Shown piece by piece: positions 1-10,952 of a stretch of 64,000 bases of DNA. This DNA comes from Plicaturopsis crispa FD-325 SS-3 (lineage: Eukaryota; Basidiomycota; Agaricomycetes; Amylocorticiales; Amylocorticiaceae). The notes under the pieces are model-generated. The model saw only the letters and a program-made list of their open reading frames with translations. It searched no databases and had not been told where the DNA came from. The stretch covers positions 865,198-929,197 of the forward strand of contig KN832556.1 in NCBI GenBank assembly GCA_000827205.1, read 5' to 3'. Numbering within the stretch: the first letter of the stretch is position 1; every line of letters begins with the position of its first letter. The position numbers and the translations under genes are program-made.

Positions 1-116
1 TGGACACAATACCCGCAACGCACAGCATCGCATCAATGGAAACACCTATATAAAAGCAGGCAAAAAGAACATTGACGGGATTCGAACCATCGACCTTCCA
101 GCGTTATCATAAATCT

Positions 117-357
117 TATGGTTCAATTCAATGCATACAATTGTGATGTATGGTTCGGAATTTTCATTAGGTGGTTCACGAGAAAGTTTATGCGGTTTGA
201 TTCGGGCATTACAACTTTATAATGGTTCAATTTTAAGACTACAAATTTTTTTTCCCACGACATGCAACGTTCAGCGTTGCAACTTTTTTTTGCCGCAAAA
301 GTCCCAGTAAATAAACGAGTTACCCTTAGTAAACTAAGGACTCGTAACAGAGATATA
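117..357. repeat. Diverged direct repeat, copy 1 of 2
   Basis: About 240 bp of AT-rich, non-coding sequence that recurs at 968-1200 in the same orientation. The closest stretch runs from about 191 (matching about 1035) to the shared motif containing 'cccagtaaataaa' and 'agtaaactaagga'. The offset is about 843 bp throughout. The two copies enclose the 57-bp satellite, so they may be the ends of one old element or two insertions of the same repeat. A short third match to the 3' motif lies near 893-910. No coding potential is seen. Confidence 0.7.
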
Positions 358-462
358 GTTAAATTACTGTATTTTACTGACAATGGCATCCGCAAAATGT
401 CAATGATGTCAACATCCCTCCTACACTGTCTATTTTACAAACTATGACATCATTGTTACAAT

Positions 463-860
463 GTGGATACCATATAGGGTAAAAATGCGGATAGCGTAGA
501 GTGCGGACAGCTGAAAAACGCGGATATCATATAGGGTAAAAATGCGGATACCGTAGAGTGCGGATAGCTGAAAAACGCGGATACCATATAGGGTAAAAAT
601 GCGGATAGCGTAGAGTGCGGATAGCTGAAAAACGCGGATATCAACGCGGATATCATAGGGTAAAAGTGCGGATAGCATAGAGTGCGAATAACTCAATAAT
701 ACGGATAGGATAAAAAGATGGATACCTCAAGATTGTGGATAGGTTAAAAACACAGATAAGCACAGTAATCATAGAGTGCAGATACTTTAGGGTGTGCATA
801 GAGTGAAGACGTAGATAGCATAGACCGCAAATACCTTGGAAATGCAGCGAGGACAAAAAT
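463..860. repeat. 57-bp tandem satellite, decaying to the right
   Basis: Units begin at 463, 520, 577 and 634, exactly 57 bp apart, and are near identical. Each unit is built of three sub-units that all start with 'gcggata', followed by different tails (a 'catatagggtaaaaat' type, a 'gcgtagagt' type and a 'gctgaaaaac' type). After about 650 the order breaks up, and isolated 'ggata' sub-units persist to about 860. Because 57 is divisible by three, both strands carry repetitive open frames here. These are a side effect of the repeat and not genes. Confidence 0.9.
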
Positions 861-967
861 AGATAATATATTTCAAATGTCTTGAATCACCAAAAACTAA
901 GGACTCGTTTCTTGCCATGCGCAGCAGTAGCCCTCTTTAGCAAGTTGGAGAATTGCCTCTTATATGA

Positions 968-1200
968 TTCAGTTTGGACATTAAAATTTAGTACTATAGT
1001 TTGATTTTTTTGTATAGTGGTTTAGCTGCAATATTGTGGTTTGGCTTGGCCATTACAACATTACTATGGTTCAACTTGAGCACTACAATTTGTTTTCCCA
1101 CGGTTTGCAAGGTTCAACGTTGCAAGCCCATTTGACATGCAAAAGTCCCAGTAAATAAATGAGTTACCTCAGTAAACTAAGGACTTGTAATAGCGGGTAT
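968..1200. repeat. Diverged direct repeat, copy 2 of 2
   Basis: Partner of the repeat at 117-357. It keeps the 'cattacaac' block, the 'atggttcaa' block, the 'gttttcccacg' block and the terminal 'agtaaactaagga' block in the same order and spacing. Identity is roughly three quarters over the best 150 bp, so the duplication is old. Confidence 0.7.
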
Positions 1201-1304
1201 ATGCATTAAGAGTGAGATCAGGGCTTTCTGACGAACCCTAGGTCAAAGAATTCCATGAGGTATTCATTGAGTGATGAGAGATATACACCATTTTGCGGGC
1301 CAGC

Positions 1305-1700
1305 TTATTGCGAGCTCATTACGTAAGCAGTACAGAATGTGTGGGTACGTTCAGAAAGCGCGGAGAGAGGCCTTTCCAATAGATCTGGGGTCAAAATGTT
1401 TGCATGCTTATTGATGCAGATGTCAGCAAAATACTACTTTTTAATCAGCCATCCAATTGCTTGTCCACCCACAAAAACCGCCCCACCAAATCAGTGACAT
1501 CACTATGGCACATTTCCTGAGATAGGCATTTTGATGATCTCACCAATTAGGTGGGTCGTCAAGTGGGTGGACAAGCAATTGGATGGCTCATTGAAAAGTA
1601 ATGTTTTGCTTATATCTCCTTCAATATACACGCACTTTCTAAGCGTACCCATATATTTTGTACCGCTTACATAACGAGCGCGCAAGAAATTGTTTGAGAA
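1305..1700. mobile_element. Long fold-back (palindromic) element, MITE-like
   Basis: The segments 1448-1472 and 1563-1587 are a perfect 25-bp inverted repeat (core 'caattgcttgtccaccc' and its complement). The pairing continues outward with mismatches on both sides to about 1305 and 1700, and inward with 'ccccaccaaatcagtga' against 'tcaccaattaggtggg'. The whole block can therefore fold into one hairpin with arms of about 190 bp and a loop of about 30 bp. There is no coding capacity, so it is probably a non-autonomous DNA element. I could not define target-site duplications. Confidence 0.65.
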
Positions 1701-2370
1701 ATTCTCTTGCATCTTTGATTGCTTAATCAATACTTCACTGGATCTTTCAATCTGGGGCTTAACAGAAAGCCCTAATTGCAAGCTTGATGGCTATATCCAC
1801 CGTTTCATGAATGCTTCAGTATTGACATCAATATCAGCCAATCTGATCATTTCACTGATTTTGCCTATATCTCTTTTAATACTGCACTGGTTTCTATGAT
1901 CTCTAGCCTAGATTCAAGGCCTAGATGTGTACTTTCTGCATATACTTTTTGTTGAGCTCACGCTGTAAAACCTGTGTGTCCACAGTGCAAAGTGCAAAAA
2001 AAGTTGGTGAAATTCGGGTCGTCCAACCGCAATGTCACATGACTTTTTATTACAGGAGAAAATCACCAGAAATAACTGTTTCGCTTATATCTCAGTTAAT
2101 ACTGGCTCAAATATTTCAAACCCGGGTGCGTTAGCAAGCCCTTGTTTAGTGCTTTCTGTACGCCTCCACCGTGGATACTTCAATTACATAATTGCATTGT
2201 GAGATTACCCGCCGCAAACTTGCTTGTGCCACCTTTAACACCATGAGTACCAGCCAGAATTCTTTGGAGCAGGGCTTAGTAGAAAGCCCTGATATGAGGC
2301 TCAATGCTCCCATCTGCTTATAACTCCCTCCATATTTTTTGGTGCGTTTTTGCTCTCCTATACTTCCTCA
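1600..2370. repeat. Diverged repeat series, ~220-255 bp spacing
   Basis: A motif of the form 'gcttatatctc' plus 'ttaata' recurs at about 1609, 1863, 2083 and 2317. A second motif, 'gggctta' followed by 'agaaagccct', recurs at about 1754 and 2271, and appears inverted near 1216. These are ancient copies of one repeat that overlaps the right arm of the fold-back element. Small open frames here overlap the repeats and have no recognisable product. Confidence 0.45.
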
Positions 2371-3398
2371 GGCCTCGAAAAATTCTGAAATTTAATCGAC
2401 GGTGTCTACTGGTATATACAATGCCTGAATGTATTTTACAGATCATAAAATGACCTTTTGGAGCTTGAGGAAAGCATTCAAAGGTCAATGAGAGCCAGCG
2501 CAGCAAAAGCCAGCGGTGTTTAAATGGTGCAAACTTTTGTCGTCATCACCATTCCCTCTTTCCTCGTCCTCGCCGCCCACATCCTCCATGCCCCGGCACG
2601 CTGCAACAACGCCCCACCCCCTGCAACTTCGCGGGGGGGTGTCTTTTTGGTATTCCCACAAATTTGTGAGTCTTTCTCTTTTTCTAAACGTTAGTTCTTT
2701 TGCTGACAACAATTTTTAAGGCCACGTCATGTATCAATTCCACCCACACACGCTCATCCCGCCATGGCAGCACCACATACACACGGAGGTGCAGTCCCCA
2801 ACGTTGTGCAACCAAACGACGCACAAGCCCGCACACAGGAGGTTAGGCAGGGTGCTGCCGGTATAGGGAGAGGTGCGGAGCTGGCAAGTGCGGACAGCGC
2901 AGCAGCAAACAGCCAAAAGCAGGTATACGGCTCCCAGCACCGCCCTGTCCACGTCCTCCATGCGCCGTCAACGCCATCCCCGCGCCATTGACACTATCCC
3001 CATGCTGTCTAGCCCATCCACGCGCCGTCGACACCATCTCTGTATTGTCCAGCCCAATCCCGTGTCATCCTCATCTTTCCCGAGCCGTCTCCCTCCTGTC
3101 TCTATCCTGTTCCCGTCCTGTCCCTATCCTGTCCCCGTCCTCCTCACCTATTCCCACGCCGTCTATGTTCTCCTCACCATCCACTTCTCCTCGCACCGTC
3201 AACACGAGCCCTGCCTCGTCCAGGCTATTCTCATGCGGCCCAAGTCCTCCTTGCGCTGTCCCCACCCCGTTGCCGTCCTCCTCACGCTGTTGCTGTTGTC
3301 CCTACGCTCTAGCTATGTTCGATGCCCCTGCCCTCTCAGCACCCCTTGTGTCCATCTCTATGAGACTTTTTCTCCCTGGTCTTAGTATCACCAGTCCC
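2371..3398. other. No gene seen
   Basis: Low-complexity, C-rich sequence with many overlapping short open frames on both strands (for example 2873-3385 +). The translations are runs of Ser, Pro, Arg and His with no family resemblance and no consistent codon pattern. A degenerate 'ccgtcgacacc'/'cctgtcc' repetition is visible between about 2960 and 3320. I read this as decayed repeat DNA. Confidence 0.5.
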
Positions 3399-4848
3399 TG
3401 TAGCTGTATTACAATACATTATGGCTGTGGTTACTGGACGTGTTACAATGTATCCGGCAGCTTGCCATATGGCAAGACATTATAATACAAGCCTGCGACA
3501 AAATATCAGCCAGTTTCAGCCACCTCAGCCACTTGGGCAATCCGAGTGAATTCTTCAGCCACCGCAACCCTATAGCTTACAAATCCTTCAAATTTTCTGC
3601 ATCAATGCTTGGCTCATTTCCGCGCCTGCACACGGACCTCCCGGACTCAAATTGGCAGCCATGTGGTTTCAAGCGTGCAGGCGCGAAGCACTAGTAGTAG
3701 AAACCCAATTTTTTTCCGCTTTTTTCCTTGATTTTTTCCGGCTTCATCTCAATAGCAAGACAACCATATTTTAATTCATATGTATACTACTGGGAAAATA
3801 CAAGCAGATGGGATTGGGGATGGGCTACCAGACGGAGACGGTGTGTGGGGACAGCGGGATGGCAAGCGCATGGGGGAGGGCATGTGCGGGTGATGGCGAG
3901 TGCGGCCAGTGGGGTGGCGGAACGGCGTGCATGGGTAGAACGGCGAGCGGGGGCTGGCTTGCCTCCGTCACCTTGCGGTGCTGGTCCCGCTGTGCTGGCA
4001 CCAGCATGCTAGCGTCGAGCGGTAGGGCATCATGCCCACCGCTTTCTTGCTGGCACTCTTCCCATGTCATCTGCCGACTGGACCCGCAGGGACCGCGTCG
4101 AACAACGGGCTTGGAGCCCGCCATTCTCTGCCCCATCCCCGTGTCGCTCGCTGCCCGTCCTCGCTCGCCCTCTACTAGTCCCCTCCCTCCCTTGTGACCC
4201 TCGTCGTGCGCAAGCGACGATGTGGACAACGTTGAACAACAAGCGTTGCGCTCGTCGTTCTCCGCTGTCCAAGTCGCGCGCCGCTGCCCGTCCCCGCGAC
4301 GCTTACTGCGAGCCCCTCCCTCTCTCTTCAATTGGGAGCGCAAGCGGGGACATGGAGAACATCAAACGACGAGCATTGTGCTTGTTGTTCTCCGCTGTCC
4401 ACCTCACGCGCCGCTGCTCGTCCTGTGTCGTGGGACGCGCCGTTGTGGTTGTAGGGCCCTGGAGAGGGTGCTGCAACTGTGGCGCTATGCGCACGATGTC
4501 GCCCTTTGCGATGCCGGGTGCACGGGGGTGATGGAGGAGACGGCACCAGTGTCTGTAGCTATATTACAATACATTATGGCTGTGGACTGGACGTGTTACA
4601 ATGCATCCGGCAGCTGGCCATATGGCGAGACATTATAATACAAGCCTGCGACAAAATATCAGCCAGTTTCGGCCACCTCAGCCACTTGGGCAATCCTTGT
4701 GAATCCCTCAGCCACAGCAACCCTCTGGCTTACAAATCCTCCAGATTTTCGGCTCGACGGCTTTGCCCACCCATTTTGGCACCTGCGCACGGACCTCCTG
4801 GGCTCTAGCCACTCAAATTGTCAGCCACGTGGCTCCGACAGGCCTCCA
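3399..4848. mobile_element. Non-coding element with direct terminal repeats (TRIM-like fossil)
   Basis: A direct repeat of about 290 bp occurs at 3399-3690 and 4554-4848. Both copies begin with 'tgtagct' and end with 'ca', and both share 'acaatacattatggctgtgg' and 'gacaaaatatcagccagttt'. The roughly 860 bp between them has no recognisable gag or pol. The two-ended layout, similar end lengths and TG...CA ends fit a terminal-repeat retrotransposon in miniature, or an LTR derivative that never carried or has lost its genes. The interior holds about three copies of a ~130-bp GC-rich unit (near 4090, 4225 and 4355). Terminal repeats differ at many sites, so the insertion is old. Confidence 0.5.
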
Positions 4849-5440
4849 TGTAGTACTTTTTAAAAACTACCTGGCCTTTACCACGAACTGATTTACAAAA
4901 CACCACCCAAATTTGTGGTGGCCTCAACACTGCTAAACTGCCAGCCTGTTTTTAAAAAAGCGTCAGCTAAGATTCCTGACTCATCCCTTAGGATCTCGGG
5001 CAGATACTGTGGCTGCCCTTCCTCCCTGTAAACAATAGTAAACAAATTGAATATTTTCTTGAATGTGGCTGAACCTGTGCCACCTCAAACATATGCAAAC
5101 AACAGCCACTGAGTCTCGAACCGCCGGGCTATTCTGCCACAAAATCAATACCTATAAACAAATGATTTGGCCTGTCCGCACACATTCGGAATCTACGGAG
5201 CGTAGTGGCACTACACCTTTGGTTTCAAACACATACAAACACAAAACTTACACTCGAAACTTAGGCTGCAAATCTGCCACAGCACTATTAGCATACTACA
5301 CATGTATATGTAGGGTAGTCTCCCAAACATCTCATTTGACTGACAAGATGAACAGGAAAAAAATCACATTGCTCTAATCATAGGTACATCAAGCAAAACT
5401 GTTGTGATAAAATGAAAAGAAAAAGAATGGCCACTTAAGC
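4849..5440. other. No gene seen
   Basis: About 590 bp of unique-looking sequence between the TRIM-like element and the minisatellite. The longest open frame (5063-5377 +) resembles no family and has no start or splice context of note. Confidence 0.5.
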
Positions 5441-5454
5441 ACACATGAGCACAC

Positions 5455-6230
5455 AGAGATGGGGCACGCGAGCATGCATGGGTCGGGGTACGCGAGCACA
5501 CATAGACGAGGTGTGCGAGCGCACATGGAACGAGGTTTGCAAATGTACATGAGACAGGCTCCACAAACGCGCATGGGAGGGGGTGTGCGAACGTGCATGG
5601 GACGAGGGTGTGCGAACGTGCATGGGTTGGGGATGGGGAGCGTGCAGGGGACAGGGAGCACAGACGCCCGAGGAACGGGGAAGCGAGCGCGCATGCAGCG
5701 GGGTGTGCAAACGCGAATGGGACAGGGGCATGTGAACCCACATGGGACGGGGATGGGGAGCGCGCAAGGGACAGGGATTGCGGATGCGCGAGGAACAGGG
5801 ACGGCGCTCGTGCATGCAACGGGGTGTGCGAATGCACATGGGACGGGAACAGTGGCGGGGCTGCAAACGGGGATGGCAAATATGTAGGGCACAGAGATAA
5901 CATAGGGCTCATGCACAACCCACCAACGTCACGTGACGTTTTCCCGCCAAATGTGGCGGGCATTTTGGGCCGTTTTCGAGCCTCATTTTCTTAATGGCGC
6001 TCGCAATTCGTCGAAATCAAATTTTTCAGCCGCACGACCCCCCCTCAAATCAAAAAACTAAGAGGCTGGTGCGGCTCAATTTTTTGATTTCTCAAGTCTG
6101 CGAGTGCCATCAAGATTTTCTCGAAACTCACGTGACATTGGTGGTTTGTGGATGAGCCCTATCTTAGCAAGCACGCAGGGGATGGGGATGACGAGCGCGC
6201 AGGGGACGCGGATGGCGAGCGCACAGCGGT
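5455..6230. repeat. 24-bp minisatellite with 120-bp higher-order period
   Basis: From about 5455 to 5890 the sequence is built of some 16-17 degenerate units of 24 bp of the form 'gcgaacgtgcatgggacggg'. Blocks of five units repeat with an exact 120-bp offset: the string 'ggggatggggagcg' ends its 'ggag' at 5640 and again at 5760. The same units resume at about 6168-6230, so the fold-back MITE at 5902-6162 has split a single array. Because 24 is a multiple of three, long repetitive open frames arise on both strands (5364-5963 - and 5459-5887 +). I do not regard these as genes. Confidence 0.85.
5902..6162. mobile_element. Fold-back MITE with ~34-bp terminal inverted repeats
   Basis: The ends at 5902-5935 and 6129-6162 are inverted copies (outer 'atagggctcatg' against 'gatgagccctat', inner 'cacgtgac'). 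The interior also pairs: 'tcaaatttttcagccgcac' near 6020 faces 'gtgcggctcaatttttt' near 6078. The element is thus a near-complete hairpin of about 260 bp. The outermost 'ta' on both sides suits a TA target duplication of Tc1/mariner type. It has no coding capacity and sits inside the 24-bp minisatellite, so it is younger than the array. Confidence 0.8.
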
Positions 6231-6239
6231 AAAAGACCC

Positions 6240-9110
6240 TGCACTCGCTACCTTGCAGGCGCACTGCGAATTCTGCAACGGCCAAGGCCATGCCATCTCA
6301 GACTGTTGCAAATTCGTCAGTGCAAAGGCCAAGCGCGAGGGCGCTGCGAAGCAGGCTCAGGAGTCCGAGAAATTGGATTCCCAGGTCACAGAAACAGCTG
6401 GCAATGCAAGTCTTTGTTCTATCCATCCCTCTGACCCCCACTCGCCTCTCCTGCTCGACGCTCACACTGATTAGAATGCAGACACGGGCGCCACGTCTCA
6501 TATGACCCCGCATCGTCACTGGCTTCGCAATTACAAGCCCCTGCGCGTTCCTATCAAGCTAGCAGACAACACCATCGTCTATTCAGCCAGAGTTGGTTCA
6601 GTGGTGTTTAAACCGGTCGTGCGAGGGAAAGCGGTCGATGCTGTCGAGTTTACACACGTTCTCCATGTCCCTGATCTGCGCAACAATCTACTATCTGTTC
6701 TCTTCCTAACTCGTCGTAAGAACTTCACTGTCCGCATCAGTGCACAGTTCATGGAGTTCATGCTCGACTCTAAGGTCTTGTTCGTCCTCTATCGACGACG
6801 ACCACGCCGCTTTCCTGGATGGCGAGACTGAGCCCATCACAGGGTTTGCAAAGCCGTCTGCAACTCTTCCCCTCAACCTGACGCTCTGGCATGGTCGTCT
6901 CGCACACCACAACGTCGGAGATGTCCAGAAACTTGTCCGAGAGAAGCTGGTTCAAGGTCTGACGCTTAAATCCTCGAAAGCGCCTGATCCTATCTGCGAA
7001 CCGTGCTTAGCTGGTAAAATGCACGCCAATCCCTTTCCCTCCTCCAAATTCCGCGCCTCTGCCCCTCTTGAACCCGTACACTCCGACGTCCATGGCCCTC
7101 TTCCTGTCAAGTCCATGTCAGGCCATCAGTACTGGGTTACCTTCATCGACAATTACTCGCGCTATCGCTGCGTTTATCCCATGAAGCGCAAATCGGACGT
7201 CTTCAAGGCCTTCCAGTCTTACAAGACATGGGCAGAGAACCAGCTCAATCGCAAAATCAAGGTTTTCCGCGATGACAAGGGAGGCGAATACATATCCAAT
7301 GCTTTTAACAAGTTTATGGATAATGCAGGGATTGTGCAACAGCACACTGTGCGCAATCGACCGCAGCAGAACGGCGTCGCGGAGAATGCGAATTGTGTTC
7401 TGTCTGATAGGCTCACTGCGATGCTTGCGGAGTCAAATCTGCCGCTCAGTTTCTGGGCTGAAGGCTTACTCACTTTGACCCACGTCTGGAATCGCTGTCC
7501 CACTGCTGCTGTCGAGGGTGCTGTGCCCTACACGCGCTGGTGTGATCGCAAGCCCAGCATTGACCATCTCCGTGTTTGGGGCTGCACTGCTTATGTGCAT
7601 GTGCAGCGCGATAAGCGCAAGGGCCTTGGATCGCATATGGAGAAATGCGTGTTCATTGGCTATCCGGACGGCTACAAGGGCTGGCGGTTTTATAACCCGA
7701 CCACCAAGCGCATAGTCATCTCAGAACGAGCTGATTTCGACGAGCACTATTTCCCTGGCCTTAAACGTTCTGGAAAGAACGATCCGGTTCCTGCTGCTCC
7801 TGCTCCTGCAGCTGCGCATCTGCCCGCCGTTGAGCGCGACGTGTTTGCGCCAGGGGATGACTCAGATGGCAATGATGATCCTGATCCTGGTGCAGCGCCG
7901 TTGCCTCGTAATCCGGCCGTAGATGCGCCTCCTCCGCTCTCTCCCTCGCCGCCTCACTCTCCTGCTCCCTCCAGTCCCACCATCAAAGCTGAATCGCCGC
8001 CTTCCACTTCATTCCGTCCTACTACGCGTTCTGCGCCGTCTGCGCCACCTAGACCGGGTCCTGCACAAGCTGGTCCGTCTCGGGCCAAGCTGAAGCCGCC
8101 TGGTGAGTGGTGGCGCATCCCAGCTCCAAAATTGACGACTTCTACGCCTCCCAAAACTCCGGAGGAATGGACTATGCATCCCGATCCCACTCCGCATTTT
8201 GATGAGGAGGAGCCTGATGAGCCTGACCAGCCTGAAGCGCCCTCCTCTGACGACAAACTCGAGCTTATGGACGCCACTGCTGAAAGCATCGACCCAAATC
8301 CGGGATTGCACATTCAGCAACCTGCGGACTTGACCAGTGATGATTCCTTGAACATGTTCAAGGTTGATTTCGCTTCTGCAGAGTTTTCTGCGCTCAGCGC
8401 TGGCTTGTACGTCTATCCGCGGTCCTACAAAGATGCTATAAAGTGTTCGGATGATGCACAGTGGCATGCTGCGTCTCTGGACAAGATGAAAGCGCACTGG
8501 GCCAACGGGACTTGGGAGATCGTCAAGCTGCCAGCTGGCGCAAAGGCGATTCCTTCTGGTTGGGTTTACCTGATCAAGAAGCGTGCGGATGGCTCTATTG
8601 AGCGCTACAAGGGTCGTCTCGTTGCAAAGGGATATGGTCAACGTCCTGGACTTGACTACATCGAGCTGTACGCTCCTACCCTGCGCGACGCGTCCCTGAG
8701 GCTTGCTCTGTTGCTTGCTGCAATTGAGGACTTGCACCTGCACTCCGTAGATATCTCCACCGCGTTTCTGAACGCAACGCTGCAGGAGAAGATCTACATG
8801 CGCCAGCCCGAGGGTTTTCACCAAGGGGGTCCTGACAATGTGTGCCGCTTGCGCAAATCCATCTATGGGTTGAAGCAGGCGCCGCGTGAGTGGAACAAGA
8901 AGCTACACGCGACGCTGGCTACCATGGGCTTCAAACGGCTTAAATCGGATCACAGCCTCTATGTCTATCAACGAGGTGAAGTCCGCACAGCCACATTGAT
9001 TTGCTGGCAACGTCCTTTGCTCTTGACCATCATTGCTGTTAGTGCACACTGGCTTGTTTCTTTCTCTTGTTCTTATATTCTACTAATGTCTATTCTTTTT
9101 TTATTCTAGC
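6240..9110 (+). mobile_element. Ty1/copia (Pseudoviridae-type) retrotransposon fossil
   Basis: Parts in copia order on the + strand: a gag-type CCHC zinc knuckle near 6260-6310; an aspartic-protease-like segment around 6480-6540; a GAG-pre-integrase segment near 6890 (LWHGRLAHHNVGD); an integrase core around 7080-7400 (HSDVHGPL, then the D and E region ending in PQQNGVAE); a Ser/Pro-rich linker; and the front part of reverse transcriptase around 8430-8970 (VDISTAFLNATL, YGLKQAPREW). No RNase H is recognised and no matching long terminal repeats were found in the window. The element is broken, with a few breaks, and looks incomplete. The coding quality of the integrase-RT part suggests it is not extremely old. 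Confidence 0.9.
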
Positions 9111-10777
9111 TATTGATTCAACCGTGAGCTTCAGGTTTTGGGGTTAGAAATGGGCAGATCTCTGGTGTTGCACCAAAGGTATGTCAGCGTCTCTGTCTTC
9201 TCTGCTTTATTGACTGACTTTTATACTTCTTGTGTCTGCTTTCAGCTCCTCAGTGCTTGTCCAGATGCCAGCTACTACAGGTGAGTACGTGCACCATACT
9301 TTGGAAAGACAGTACACTCTCTGCGGTGTCTGGGTGCCATGTTCTCGTGCATGCGGTGTTGTGATGGACATGGGCGGAGCGACAACAATATTCTGCATGC
9401 CACGTCCAAGGTAAGTTGTGCCCGTATCTTTTGGATTCATTTGCTGACGGACCTTATAGCTTGCACTATGGCACGCATACGCGCTACGCGTTTACAGCAA
9501 CACCTGGGTGCAGACTTGTGCACCTCTTGCACAATCGTCAAATTGTATCTCCATGCCTGGGGAATGAGGTACATTTGTCCCCATTTACCCTCCCTATCCC
9601 TACTGACTTTGCATGTAGGTAGAGTGCTGAACGTGAAAATGACGGACGACAAGTGTGGGGTACAAGGGCACATATCAGGGGTGAAACCACGGTGCCCTTG
9701 TTGGACCACTAGTACCACAGGGTGTTGGGGCTGATTGTATATAATAGATGGGCTGTCTCTTCCTTATACGCTATATTCTGTGTATGTAGTTAGTGGCAAT
9801 AAATTGGTTTCAAATATATTTCCTGGATCTTAAAGTTTCTATAGCTGCGATAGCTAAGAAAGCACCTAAAATGACTGAAATTTAGTGCAGCTATACCAGC
9901 TATAATAGTCTATAGTCGCAAATGCCCAAAAATTTGGTGTTATATAATAGGCACTTGTCTATAGTGGCTTTTGACACTATAGCAGCTATATGGGCACTTA
10001 TAGCGCCATATAGCATCAAAGGACTCAAAAGATTTTTCCTGATGCGCCTTATTCAACGCTTCGCCCTATACTGACAGAAGCTGATGCAGGACGTGAAACA
10101 AAGGCGGTTTGGCTGTCAGTTGAGTAAGTGCTCACATTGCAATTTTCATCTCATGGTTCTAAGCACCCACACCAACCAACACACGCAGATCAGATTACAG
10201 CCCTAGCCGTGGGCCCTTGTGTATTGCCACAGGAGGGCGCAGTCACAGGTGCTCACAATGACCAAGGTACGTGCGATAAACTTGTTGCAAGAATGAGTTG
10301 CGCTCACATCGTCTCGCCAACCAGATCTACGCACGTTGGCTGCAAGACATCAAACGGACGGCTTCACTGCACACGACATGCAAATGACAATGATAAGCAA
10401 AGACTACAGTCATGTTACGCTCACACTTGCTCATTATTGCACAGCACAAACTGACAGTGCCATGTGTGAGCGCTGTTGTTGCCGGATGCATATGTTGTAC
10501 TATCCACACCGGCGCGTAGTTTCCTGGTGTTGCCCTACCAGGCTTTCATCTATTTTCTATAGTTTTGTAGTACCTTATTGTAAATTTTAGCTGGTGAATA
10601 TACTTTCCTATATCTCCTGGTTTAGCCCGATTCTGAGTGCAGTAGAGGGATAAATGAAATTTATATTATAGCAGTACTATACGGAGTCAGATTCTATGAA
10701 TTCTATATTGCTAGGGTGCTAGGGTGCACTATAACGTGACTATGGAGTGCTGTATAGAGGGCCCGCAGTGTCAGAAA

Positions 10778-10952
10778 CTATAAATGCAAAGCAGGTCGCG
10801 TCTCAGCCGCACTGTAAGAATAGTGGAATAGACTGATTATTATGTACCTATAAGTGCAAAGCAGGTCGCGTCTAGTACATGCATAAGTATCAAATAAAGG
10901 TATAGTAAATGTAACAAAACATACCTCAGCGGCACTGTAAGAATAGTGGAAT
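10778..10952. repeat. Two interleaved ~26-bp direct repeats
   Basis: The unit 'taagtgcaaagcaggtcgcg' (first copy with one base different) occurs at about 10781 and 10851. The unit 'gcactgtaagaatagtgga' occurs at about 10809 and 10932. The order is A-B-A-B with unequal spacing, as left by an old local duplication with later insertion. It is non-coding. Confidence 0.75.

Noticed and set aside
65-135. tRNA-like string on the - strand (T-loop 'ggttcgaatccc' and isoleucine-like anticodon arm)
   Set aside because: Acceptor ends pair at only six of seven positions over a 66-nt span, the T-stem does not pair and no proper D-arm is seen. It may be a tRNA-derived SINE head or a relic, but not a functional tRNA.
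3825-4638. Several open frames of 100-170 codons on both strands
   Set aside because: They lie in the GC-rich interior of the TRIM-like fossil, overlap one another in all frames, and resemble no protein family.
5364-5963. Overlapping open frames of 130-200 codons on both strands
   Set aside because: They are produced by the 24-bp minisatellite, whose unit length is a multiple of three. The products are simple repeats.
8009-8824. 271-codon frame on the - strand
   Set aside because: It is antisense to the copia polyprotein region and reads as Arg/Ser-rich noise.
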